Positions 23,135-34,453 of a stretch of 64,000 bases of DNA are shown here, piece after piece. This stretch comes from Sambucus nigra (Eukaryota > Streptophyta > Magnoliopsida > Dipsacales > Adoxaceae), in contig OX422211.1 in the NCBI GenBank assembly GCA_949130495.1, positions 443,184,219-443,248,218 of the forward strand, given 5' to 3'. Each line of letters starts with the position of its first letter. Within the stretch, counting starts at the first letter, position 1. Position numbers and translations under genes: made by a program. Under the pieces are notes generated by a model that was not told the DNA's origin, searched no databases, and saw only the letters and a program-made list of their open reading frames with translations.

Positions 23135-24813
23135 TGTAAGACATAAAGTATTTCAAGAAAGGATTTTCTACGAAAAAAATACAATTGATATATGATCATA
23201 CTTCAATATCTTCTCTATAATGTACTTGAAATTAAAATTAGAATTCAATACATGATGAGATAAATTACAAAGATCATATCATCCATGAAACCAAGACATA
23301 AAGTGCCAAATAATAACAATGAATAGACAAGCTATCAAATAAATACATGTTCATATAACAATATAATCATGCAATCTAGATTCAAATATTTACAATTGCC
23401 AAAAGTTGAACCATAAAGCTCACTCAACCTATCATAAAATTCAACATAGTTAAAATAACTCAAGAATAAATAAAATTATATAATAACCAAACATGAAAGT
23501 AAAGATCCTGATCATCATATAAAAGAAACATCATATGATCTATGCAGGCTGGGAAACATTAAACTCCAGATAACCCTTTTATAGCTTTAAAGAACTTTAC
23601 GAATGTTTGCAAAATTATAAATGAACTTTTATGATATTGTATATTGTCATTCCAACCCACATATACCTTCCCAAAATCTTGAACCGTGAAAAAAATGAAC
23701 AACCAAACAAGGAATCATAGGTGGCATAGAGTATGAGTCAATTGTACCTTGAGTTAGAGTCGATTGTACATGGATTTAAAGTCAACTCTAATAACCTATT
23801 TCAGACTAAATTTAACTGCTTAAAAATCACTTTAGAGAGGGGATTTTGAATCAAGGCTAAGGACATAAAGTCAACTCTAAATGTGTGCAATGAAAAATTT
23901 CCAACGCCTAGTTTACACATTTGGAATTCCACAAAATCAAGAAAATACCATATTTCCCCCCAATGGCTAATTTCTAAAATTGCCTATAAAAGAAGGCATT
24001 GGTTCATTCATCAAACACATACACTTCTTACAACATCTTCATTTATCAAATTTACATTTCTAATCTTTTGACAATTTCCTTGAGTTTTTTAAAGAGAAAC
24101 CAAGTCCCAAACCCATTCCCATTCCCATTAAAACCTAAAACTCCACTGAAGCTATGCTCCACCAAAAAACCCTTTGAAATAAAAGAATTTTCTAGACAAG
24201 GGTATAAACCCAGTACTATTATATGATAATTATTCATCTCAATGCACACTTGAATAATATACTTGTGACTACTTTGTTAGTTACATTTTTAGAGAAATAA
24301 AGTAAACCCATTTTATACTTATTTTTTAAAAGAAACTTGGATTTATGTTTTGGTTAAATTCTTGTTTTTGTTACTTGCAGTGAACTTCGTTGTATCTTGA
24401 CAGGTGATATTGATGTAACTACAGAGAGTTAAGGTAAAATAAGACCTTAGGTTCTTGAGTTTACCATTTTGTTAAGGGAAAGAATAGTTCCTTTATTATT
24501 ATTGGTTCACAAGAAGTTCTTTATGAGGCCTTTGGTTCCACCTTAGTGAAATGAATATAGTGAAGTTTCTTGAGTACTGTCTCGAGTGTGGAGATAGTCC
24601 AAGATCGAATAATGTTAAAAAATATGTTCGTAAAGTTTTGTTTAACTCTGTCTTTTAAATCCTTATGCTTATTATTAACTAATTGTTAACACTTAAATTC
24701 AATCAGAATATTGCAATTTATATGTGAATAAAGATACGAGATTTTTATAATTATAATTGATTTTAAGATACCCAAATCACCCCCATCCCTCTTAGGTATT
24801 TTCTCGGGTCAAT
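23135..24813 (+). repeat. Isolated copia 3' LTR (COP-2) with promoter and poly(A) signal
   Basis: Starts TGTAAGAC right after a polypurine tract and ends near CTCTTAGGTATTTTCTCGGGTCA, the usual end of this type of copia LTR. A strong TATA box, CTATAAAAG, lies at 23984-23992 and an AATAAA signal at 24296-24301, giving an R region of about 300 bases. No primer site follows, so this is the 3' LTR. Direct and inverted AGAGTCGATT/AGTCAACTCTA motifs lie at 23735-23880, just upstream of the TATA box. Confidence 0.65.
23984..23992 (+). promoter_or_regulatory. TATA box of the COP-2 LTR
   Basis: CTATAAAAG in an AT-poor local context, followed by a pyrimidine-rich start-like region (about 24015-24050). 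Its position about 850 bp into the LTR fits a U3/R border. Confidence 0.65.
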
Positions 24814-25450
24814 AGCCACCATTATGGATAGACAATTCTTTAGCATTACACTTTTTATATTTTCCTAACTCTTTATAATTATCTATATTTTTCATGTGAT
24901 TGTCATATCTAGTCTACCAACTTAGGTCTAATATTTAAACCATCTGCTATTACTCTATATTAATTTAAGAATAATTTCATCCCCATCAATGCTAACTCCT
25001 TTAGAATCTAAACTCGTATGAAATAAATACAAGATACTCCATAAAAATATTTTCTAGTCAAAACATTAGCAAAAACATCAAAATTATTCGGATGGTGTTA
25101 TATTGTGTAGTCATAATATTATAGTTCTATACACCTCTTTAGCCTTAAGTTCAAGTCTTTTTAAGTAAGAAAGTTGTTTATAACATTAACGGTTAATAAA
25201 AATTCACAACTAACACCATATACAGAATGGTTGCAAATCTTTAACGCAAAAACAGTTATCGCCAATTGAACATCATGTGTAAGGTAGTTACATCATGTCC
25301 CTTTAACTTTTTCAGAAGCACACAATTACTTGTTAATACTACGATAACAGAGAATTAAGTAATTTATATGAGGCATCGCTATAAACAACTAAATCTTATG
25401 TACCAGTTATTATAATTCCACACAAGCATTCTCTACATTCTAGTAGGCTT
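24814..25450. other. Spacer with no recognised feature
   Basis: AT-rich sequence between the COP-2 LTR and TG-3. No domain-bearing ORF, repeat structure or RNA gene seen. Confidence 0.5.
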
Positions 25451-26776
25451 TGTTGGAGATGTTGACCCCCAATATTTAGATTTTACACAAAAAGTAATTT
25501 CCTTTTTAAAGATGTGGAATATAGATGGTTCAATTAAACAAGTACATAAACAACAAATTTTAATTTCTTTCAAATTAAAATTAAACTTAACTCAAAGTGA
25601 AATTAAATTAAATGACACATGGATATTTCACTTAAACCAAATATTTCAATTCAAGTCCTAGAAATTTTCCTAAGATAAATTATTCAATTTTGCAAATTAG
25701 GCCAAACCAAATTTTATCCAATAAAATTAATGACCTGAACAAAATTAATTAAACTTTACCCAAATTAATTTTAGCACTAACTTAAGTATGAGTAGTGATT
25801 TAAAACAATTTTATCTTTTTACCTAAGCATGCATCTAATGTGAATTTTGCAAAAGATAAAATAAACAAATAACCACTACGCCGTGATATACGAGAAAAAT
25901 CCACAACGGGAAAAAAACCTCGGACGACCCTAGCCTCAAATCCACTAAGTACGGTTTTACAAATACAAGATAATAAGAATTACAACACTCGACTTGACTC
26001 CGTCCAAGCCCTGACACTCCTTCTTGTACAAACCTCTGCCTAGCGAATAACCACGGAGCTCCACCGCGATCTCGGAATCCACTGATCGGACTTTTCTCGA
26101 TCACCGCCACCCGAACAAGGAGCCTTTCTCCAAGTGGGTATGTTAAAGCAAACGAATTTCTTCTTTTGGGGATGTAGAAGTAAACCCAAACACTCTTCAA
26201 ATGGTAGAGATAAAACCAGTGCCAAAACTCCAAGCAAAGTATATATATTAAGGAACTTGGATAAACTAAACAATTGGGTATGAACAAAAGTGTTTAATGA
26301 TTTTTCTTAAAAGACAAACACTCAAACTTGAACCTTTTCATTTGGAATTGAAACTCTCTAAAACTCTCTACATGAGATGGAGGAATGTGAGAAAGTTGGT
26401 TCAAAAGAGTTGGTTCCCACACTAAGTAATTCTGTCAAAAGATAGTGGGGAAAAGAAGTGGGAAAACCGTCAAAAACTGCCAAAATACCTGTTCCCGCCA
26501 AATTTCGTTCGAACGGCTTTACTAACGAGGTTCCAGAAGGGAAAAAGGAATATCGTTAGAAGTCTCGTTCGAACGACCTGGCAATGTCGTTCGAATGACA
26601 TGGCATTCTCGTTTAAACGAGATTCCAGGTGGATCGAACGAGGTGTCAGAAAAAAAAATTTATTTTTAAGCCCAAAACGTTTTATGAAAAGTTCTAAAAA
26701 ATATTTTCCGAGTAAAACAAAGTCGTTAAAATTATTTTATAAAAATTAGAAATTACACCCAATAAATTTCCAAGCT

Positions 26777-26824
<48 letters not shown>

Positions 26825-27044
26825 ATTCATACCTTAGGAGCATTGGAACAATGTTGTTGATGTAGAAACGAGGAAAACTAAACCCGGCATATGATGAAGC
26901 TTTATACTCTTGCCACTACGTCTTTAAAACACACGTCATAGGCTTGGATGGATACACGAGAACACTATCCCATGACTTAAATGTTTTTGTCCAGAATTGA
27001 GCCAACACTACATTAAGACTCAATCAGAGACTTGTGTCCTTACG
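25451..27044 (-). repeat. 3' LTR of TG-3
   Basis: 1594 bp, TGTTGGAGA at 25451 to ...GTCCTTACG at 27044 (terminal TACA now TACG). It aligns with the TG-2 LTRs. Five TCGTTCGAACGA-type palindromes lie at 26504-26642. A (TA)n run at about 26778-26821 is an expansion of a short TA stretch that stays short in TG-2. Confidence 0.85.
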
Positions 27045-28956
27045 AATCTCCTCCTTTGGCTATTCCGGGACAAAAACCAAACAAAAATCCTAAAGGGCCG
27101 TCAAGCTCTACTAGACTTAAAAAATATCCCTCCCAAAATAAAAATACATAGCTTGATTCAAACAACCCAAGGATCAATATCTTTGACGATGATGAAAGTT
27201 ACCACTTAGAAGAATTCCTGAACACTTAAGCAAACTATCAAACGCATAGGGAATATCAGGAATATTAAATGCATAAAATAAATACTCCCCCTAAATTAAT
27301 TCTCCCCTTTATCAAATAAATGACCTACTTAGAAAGACGTCTCCCCCTAAGATAAATCACCCAAACTAAGATGCGATTACAAGAGGAATAGATACCATTT
27401 CTCCCCCTATCATTCTCCCCCCCCTTTTTTTTCAGGAATAGATAAAGGATAAAAGATAATTTAAACATGAAGCTTAGAGTGATAAGAGCATGGAATCATA
27501 TGGGCAACAAAATCATAACTAATCCAAAAAATAATAACGGATACTAACTAAGATGCAAGAAAATGAAACCAATATGATACATAAAGTATTAAGCATGTGA
27601 TATAAACAAAAAATGCAACAAGATAGATATCAATCATGAAGTAGAAGCATAGATGGACTAGAAGGCAAGGCAAAGACAAATAGAATACCTCGTATATGAG
27701 AACATAATAAATATCATTAACGCACATGCACATATATTAGGTATAAATACCACACATGACACAAAATAAAATAAGCTTTTCACACTCGTATGGCAAAAAT
27801 GTTTCATATGGAAACGGAAGTGTTGGGGTGTGAACTAGAAATAATTAAATTTAGACCCAATCTCTTAAAATATGTTCATGGAGTTCTCATTTGATTGAAA
27901 CCTTCATCACATTTGAATATAACCTCATGTGACATTATAGATTGAACTCAATGAACAAACATACACAATGCATACAAGCCTAGAATTTTGATGATTCTAC
28001 AAACCAATAGAGTCATGACATTCAAAGTACAACTAGGATAAACGGACATTGCGCAAACTGTTGATATACCATCCAAACTCCCTAAATTTAAGCATATTAT
28101 TTTAATCTTTTGAATGAATAAATCAACTAAACAAAATAATCCTTGGTAACTATTTTTATTTTAATGCCATTAATCTTTTAGGCCTTTGGACCACGTATTT
28201 CTTTTAGGTCCAAGCAAACGGTGGCTTACTCGTAAAGGATGATTATTCCTTTCGGAGCCCTTCCTCGTGCACAATTATATACATCATGTTTATATATCTC
28301 ACAAATCTTACGTGCAACGGATTTTAACATGCACTAGTCCTCCTAGGTCACATAACATGTAGATGACAAGATTGGTAGGAGAACACCTCACAAAGCTCAA
28401 ATATGCATATGAAGTTATAGTTTCAAGTGATCTCGAGCATGTGTGAATTGAGGCATATAAAAGTAGAATCCATTATATCAACACAAAATTCAACTACTCC
28501 ATGGAACCATGGCAAAGAACATTTCAAGGATTGACAATCTACACTAAAAGTTATAGCCACATGGAAGCGAAAAAAGAAGGGATTCTAACACAAGTGTATG
28601 CCACATAGAGTGTGTCAAACTAAAATACACACAAAAAATCTTTTTTGAGTTTTTTAAAATTTTTAACCAAAAATAAAAATATTTACTCAAAAGACACAAA
28701 AATCATTTGTATTTTTCACTAATCTTAAATTACTAAAAAGGTAAAACACAAATGATAAACAAAAATCTTTTTGTATTTTTTCTTTTAATGCAAATTAAAA
28801 TGAAAGAAGTATAATACAAAAGATACACAAAAATCATTATTCTAGCATGTGATTAAGCACGGAGCATAGACTAGAAAATGATTAAGAAGCATACAAATAA
28901 CATGATAATTTAGCATGAAGTACAAAAGCTAAAGTATGAAAATAAAACTAACACAT
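27045..28956 (-). other. Polypurine tracts and non-coding internal region of TG-3
   Basis: GCCAAAGGAGGAGATT (minus) next to the LTR is the polypurine tract. Similar C/T-rich blocks recur near 27284-27307, 27340-27349, 27400-27408 and 27412-27432. The rest is non-coding and matches TG-2 and TG-4 in ordered blocks, including the hairpin at 28220-28260. Confidence 0.7.
28220..28260 (-). other. Conserved hairpin, TG-3 copy
   Basis: Minus strand GGGCTCCGAAAGGA can pair with TCCTTTACGAG...AGCC. The stem base pairs differ from those in TG-2 and TG-4, but the pairing is kept. Confidence 0.6.
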
Positions 28957-29390
28957 TCAACCTTTAGATTTTGCAAGGGAGGAAGCATCTGAAAGTAAAT
29001 GAGAATCAAAAACCCTATCTTGTAAAGCTACCAAGTCGGATCTCCTAACCCAAACTAATGCAGAATGATGATCTCGGGGTGTAGGAATCTTGGCTACCTC
29101 GATTGCCTTACGTAGGGATTTTCTAGGACCTCGTTTAATATCAAAATAAAATTTGCTAAGATGACATTTTCGACCACAATGAGAGCACCTAAAGACTCCG
29201 CGAAAAGACTTACCTAAGGAATGATCTATGACATTGTCCCAAGAGGATTCTCCTAAAAGATTGGTTTTGGATTTATCAGTTGATTCATCACAAGTATAGA
29301 AGCCTAAACCACAAGTGTCATTTTTAATTTGGATCGTTCCTAATATTTTATCTAATTTCTCCGAACGACACTCCAAATCAAATTTGACTT
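28957..29390 (-). pseudogene. C-terminal fragment of TG-3 gag
   Basis: One open frame of about 145 codons begins with KVKFDLECR, which aligns with TG-2 gag. It carries the second knuckle CSHCGRKCHLSKFY with its final Cys changed to Tyr, and a KIPTPRDHHSALVWVR tail shared with TG-2. The first five codons of the apparent ORF (29391-29406) come from the inverted LTR segment, not from gag. Confidence 0.8.
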
Positions 29391-29573
29391 TGCTAAACAT
29401 TTTCAAAACTCGGGCTCTGACCCGTTTTCTCTATTTTCCCTCTCTTGCTATATATAATATATCTATAGGTGTGCACTATTAGAAGAGAGGTACACCTATA
29501 GATATATAATATATAGCAAGAGAGGGAAAATAGAGAAAACGGGTCAGATCTCGAGTTTTGAAAATGTTTAGCA
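29391..29573. repeat. 84-bp inverted duplication with 15-bp spacer at the TG-3 / LTR junction
   Basis: Left arm 29391-29474 is the reverse complement of right arm 29490-29573, with about five mismatches; the spacer is 29475-29489. The right arm is native LTR sequence, since it aligns with the solo LTR near 43930-44000. The left arm is a flipped copy joined directly to TG-3 gag. The first ~570 bp of that LTR (compared with the solo LTR) are absent. This looks like a fold-back repair junction with deletion. Confidence 0.85.
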
Positions 29574-30068
29574 AGTGCATAAATGCCATATTTAAAAATA
29601 TGAATTTATCTTATATTTAAATTGGTATCGCACTCTCATGAGATACCCCTTACCCCTCTTCTAATAGTTCACACCTATCTCATATCTTTTAAACAACCTA
29701 GTTAAGCTACCGTGCCTAACTAAACCATTCAACCATCCTCTAAAAATCCCCATACCCGAGTACTAAGGACTAAACTTCTCCCCATTCCCAACCTTGCTCT
29801 ACGTTCGTGTGTTGGGTGTCTCGCAAAGCGAAATCGAAACAAGGACCCCCCCCCGATACACTACTACTTGGCAATGTTGATCGTCGGGATTCATTTGGCC
29901 CTCAGCACATAACACGTATATACATATGTAGCTTGCATAAATATATATAGATAGTTCTTACTAGAACCTATAATTCATTTTCATATGAATCCGGATATGA
30001 ATCTACCGGAAAGGGAATCACTCTTATTAAATCTTTTCACTTTACACAAGTTTACTTTATATAATTAT

Positions 30069-30980
30069 TGAAAGAGTTGGCGCTTGCGTTCAATTAAGAA
30101 ATAATATAATAAATACTATTTTTAACCCAAATTAACCCTAACCATGCAACTAGGTGTGATTGAAACAATATGAAATCATGCACAAGATTTTCAACACACA
30201 AAGTTTAAGGAAAAATCCCCCACAGGGGCAAAACCATTTGTATATCACTATAATTTGTAAAATACGGTTTACAATCGGATTACAATGAAATACAGATTGA
30301 CTAAGAATTACCCTCGGGTATCGAATTCTGTAGTCGCGGCTGGAAGAAACCCTTTCAAGTAGGGCTGGTGGCTGGAACTATCCCTGTCCAGTAGGGCTGC
30401 AATGAAGAGGAAGAAGCGGTCCACTTCACAAAGGGTTGAACATCAATGGTGTTCTAGGGTTACCAAAAGTGACTCACAAATGTACGAAATTTGTGTGAAT
30501 CAAGGGTATGAATCAATAGACTCAAATACCATGAAGACTTAAGAGTTATGGAACTCAAAAAATCGTGTATAAGTCTTAAGAAAACCAACTCCCCGATCGT
30601 GGTATAAATAAGAATTCATTTGCCCGAAAAAATCTCCACACGATCTGTTCGTGGTTATCCAGGGCGGACCGGTCCGGGCCATAGGCGGATCGGTCCGATA
30701 GCGGACCGGTTCTTTTAATTATTGGCTCTATCGGTTTGCATTCGGTCCGGGGCTTACTGGTCTTCTAAGAGCAAGGCGGATCGGTCCGGGTCTCAGCGGA
30801 TCAGTCCGGGGCGGATCGGTTCGTTTTAATTTCAGGCGGACCGGTCCGGCTGACTGGATTTCTGAATTCTTCCTTTCTTTTGATCTTCGGATTCCGTTGA
30901 TGATGAATGGACTTTTAATCTTTGCAACGGTGTTACGGCTAATGACATATACAAGTATGTTGGACAAAAATGTCCTTACA
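30069..30980 (-). repeat. 3' LTR of TG-4
   Basis: TGTAAGGACA (minus, from 30980) to CTCTTTCA (30069). Seven GCGGAYCGGTYCG-like palindromes plus a partial one occupy 30664-30855. A weak TATA-like TTATTTATA (minus) is at about 30604-30612. The first and last ten bases match the partner LTR. Confidence 0.93.
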
Positions 30981-32480
30981 AATCTCCCCCTATGCCTATG
31001 CCGGAACAAACATAAAAAATCCGAATTATCAAGTATGAACAATGCCTATACAAATCTACCCTTCCATGAACCCAAAACTGAAAGAGGTACAAATGACTAA
31101 GGCTGCATCGTTTGTTCTTCGAATCTTCAGAAATCTCACCGCTTTTCTCATCAGGGTGTGCATCATGGGATTATCAAGGATGTACCTACACACATGAGAC
31201 AAAGCAAATACCAAGTGACGTATCGAGTTTGAAATGAGATAAACATAAGCATATATATCCATTTAAGATGATATTCTCAGAATTTCAAAACTAAACACCC
31301 CCATAATCAGATAATTCATTCTCCCCCTTTTTATGATGTCCCCAAATAGACAAATGAGAGAAATAAATCAAGCAATCAAGTACCGGGGTGACACAAGGCA
31401 TAAAATCACACTATGAATGAACATAAAACAACCAAGTCGGTGATAGCGTAAAAGAATGGGTGTGATCAAAATTCGATAGGAAAATCAAAGCATACAAGCA
31501 TGACATATGTGCACGATGAATATTGGATATTCCTAACGAATGAACTCAAATGCTTCCTTTGGTGTGAAAGAATGGAAATATTAGATATTGACTATATCAA
31601 ATCTACAAATCAAAGCTCAAAGTGATTTCTACACCAATAACGTCCAAAATGATTTTCATGCTTTTTCAGGACTTTCAAGGAAGTGCAAACCCATTTTTCA
31701 ATCTCCAACCAAACTCCCTCATATTTATATTTTCAATAGAGGTATACTACATTCTCAAACTTTGGAGAATTGATGGTGAAACTTAAATGTCCCATATATG
31801 GCATGTATTGCTTTTTATTGCCTTTTCAATTTTTTCGGGCTCTTTTAACCTCTTAGGACCTCGGATATTATAATTCCTCCATTTTTTAGGTCCTTTTTAA
31901 CGGTGGCTTTTGCGCAAAGGATATAAATCAACTTTCGCAGCCCCTCCCCGTTATGAAACAATACACACGGTCTCACCAAAACGGTTTTTACATGCAATCC
32001 AATCTTGTCAAGTTTTATCGCATTTTATACATTGTATAGACAGGATTGAGATGGAAACACTCAAGCCAACATGAGATTGACAAGTGCAACAATCAAATAT
32101 AGCCGTGCATATGTGCAATAAAGGATATAGGAGTCAAGCATGTAGGAAATATCACTAATTACATCTCAAGGACTCCAATCAATGTTAAGCACATGGATGA
32201 AATGATGTAGCCTCTCAAATCTCTATCAAACAGTCACATGGATATATGGAATGAAGTTGTGACTTGGCTATCTTAAATGTTCATCCATAACAGGCAAATC
32301 TCTTTTTGAATTTTTCAAAAAATTTATCAAAATAAAATCTTTTTGTGTTTTACAAAAAAAATTCTAAAAAGAAAATCTTTTTGTATTTTTCAAAAAAATA
32401 TATACAAAAATGATACATACTAGCAATGGGCAAACAATGTCATCATGAAAATCACCCTATGCTAGTAAACAAGTCAAACC
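30981..32480 (-). other. Polypurine tract and non-coding internal region of TG-4
   Basis: ATAGGGGGAGATT (minus, 30981-30993) is the polypurine tract; another AAAAAGGGGGAGAAT lies at 31319-31333. Non-coding blocks match TG-2 and TG-3, including the hairpin and several direct ATCTTTTTGTATTTTTC repeats near 32290-32400 just after gag. Confidence 0.75.
31902..31944 (-). other. Conserved hairpin, TG-4 copy
   Basis: Minus strand GGGGCTGCGAAAG can pair with CTTTGCGC...AGCCACC. This is the youngest copy of the element and the stem is well formed. Confidence 0.65.
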
Positions 32481-34366
32481 TCAATCATTAGGTGCGGAGG
32501 GGTTTTTCAAAGGTGGTGACAACTTATGAAAAACCTCCATCAATTCTTGTGAAGATTTGACTAAAAACTTAACTTGCTCACCTAAATGTGCAAACTCTCT
32601 CATGTAGTCTCCGGGAGCATGTAAAGTATCATGTGTGGGTGCATGTGTGCCAGAAACACGTCTAGAAGCAAAACGTGACACATACCCCAACTTAAAGCAA
32701 AATTCCCTAAGGTTTCCTCTCCTCTTGCAATGTGAGCAAACATACATAGGCCTAGGAACACCTCTCTCAAAAACTCTAGGACGCACTTTCCTAAAGGAAT
32801 GGGACGCCTAGGTGGGTTAGGGTGACACACATGTGAAACTGTCACTAAAGTGGGAACCGGCTCGGGTGCTAATTGGGAAGCAGAAGCACCGTCATGACTT
32901 ATTCCTAACTTCTCACCTTTACCCTTAAGAACCACCTTTTCAACCTTCTTAGGTGCGTTCTCAAACTTGACTTTGACCACCCTGGCACGTTTGAGATCAC
33001 TTTCGAGTTGGGATACACGTGTCGTCAGACTAGACAACGTGTCGGTCAAATCACACTTCTCCTTTCTCAAAACCTCCTTCTCTTTCTCCAAATCTAAAAC
33101 CCGACGACCTAAATCCCTATTATACTTCTTTGTTTTCAAGGTCTCGGTGTACAAATCTCTAAAATCTTTTTGGAGCTCACTTTCATCTCCACTTTCACTC
33201 TTACTTTCTCCCTCACTTGAAGTGCTCAAACCATCACTATCACTTTCGTGAGCACTATTGTGGGACAAGGTGGGTGTGCTCACACGACTAGAAAAAGCTA
33301 CAAACTTCTCACCACTAGTCTCATCACCCTCACTATCACTAAGTGTGGCAGGCATGGCTACTTTATTTCCTTTCTTTCTAAGCCACGTAGGACACTCAAA
33401 TGACTTATGTCCCTTACCCCCACATTCAAAACAAGTGATGTTCTCAAGATCTTCCTCACACTCCTCATCGGTTTTATTCTCTTTTTCTCTCTCACCACTT
33501 TATTTGGCCTTTCCTTTCTTTTTATTTTTCTCAAAAAAATTCTTTTTATTGGAAGAATTATTTTTGTTCATGTTGAGAAATTTTCTAAAATTTTTCGCAA
33601 ATAAGGCCATATCATCAAAATCTCCCTCAGAATCGGACTCAGAAAATTTTTCTTTCTTTTTCTTAAAATGAGTCTTTAAAGCAATGCCATTATCCTTAGC
33701 CTTAATGGTTTTGGGAAACATGTCAATCTCATAGGTTTGAAGATCTCCTACAAGTTCTTCCAACTTAAGTGATTTCAAATTTCCCAAAGAGTTCAAAACA
33801 GTGACTTTAGGAATAAAGCGTTTTGGGAGAGATCTCAAAATCTTTTTAACGACACGCGTGTTATCAATCACCTCACCCAAATTAAAACATGTGTTAACAA
33901 TGTCTGACAAACGAGCATAAAAATCATCAAAGCATTCAGACTCAGACATGGTGATAGTTTCAAATTGGGTGGCCAGATTTTGTAATTTTGACTCTTTAAC
34001 CGCGTTCGTACCCTCATGTGTCAATTTCAAAACATCCCAAGCCTCTTTAGACGTGGTGCACGTCATAATTCGACGAAACTCATCAGGAGAGACAGCTCCA
34101 GAAATAGCACTCAGACCACGGGAATTAAAATTGGACAGTTTATAATCATCTTCAGTCCAGGCTGACACGGGTTTTAAAGTGGTGATGTTATTAACAGTGA
34201 CCGTGGGAGGAGTCCAACCATTTTCGCAAAGCAACCAAACACGCTCGTCAATAGATTTTAAAATCGATTTCATACGAGCTTTCCAATAGGCATAATTAGA
34301 CCCGTCAAAAATAGGCATATTATAATATGATTTCTCCATTTGAACACTCACTTTTTCAAAAATCAA
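32481..34366 (-). pseudogene. gag of TG-4: nearly intact long copia gag with two zinc knuckles
   Basis: The ATG at 34366 opens MEKSYYNMPIFDGSNYAYWK, the normal copia gag start. The capsid part has TSKEAWDVLKLTHEG and DDFYARLSDIVN, then LRSLPKRF and LEELVGDLQTYE. A basic Lys/Asn stretch is followed by one stop (33500-33502). The same frame continues with knuckle 1, CFECGGKGHKSFEC (33392-33433), a Ser/Glu-rich acidic region (about 33180-33350) and a coiled coil (about 32960-33180). A one-base frameshift near 32800 leads to knuckle 2, CSHCKRRGNLREFC (32697-32738), where the His ligand is Asn. The end is at 32481. The protein would be about 630 residues. It resembles SIRE-lineage gag, but protease should follow and does not. 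Confidence 0.88.
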
Positions 34367-34438
34367 TTTAATTCAGAAATTGATATCTTTAGAAAAAATT
34401 TGCGGAAGTAAGGAATACGCGATAGAATAGCGTAACCT

Positions 34439-34450
34439 GCTCTGATACCA
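34439..34450 (-). other. Primer-binding site of TG-4 (initiator tRNA-Met)
   Basis: Minus strand TGGTATCAGAGC, perfect, three bases from the LTR end. Confidence 0.92.
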
Positions 34451-34453
34451 ATT

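Larger units (their letters stand above)
25451..29390 (-). mobile_element. TG-3: gag-only copia-derived element, 5' part lost
   Basis: A 3' LTR (25451-27044), polypurine tract, non-coding region and the C-terminal end of gag are in the same order and orientation as TG-2. Similarity to TG-2 and TG-4 stops at 29390, in the middle of gag, where an inverted duplication begins. The rest of gag, the primer site and the 5' LTR are missing. Confidence 0.8.
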
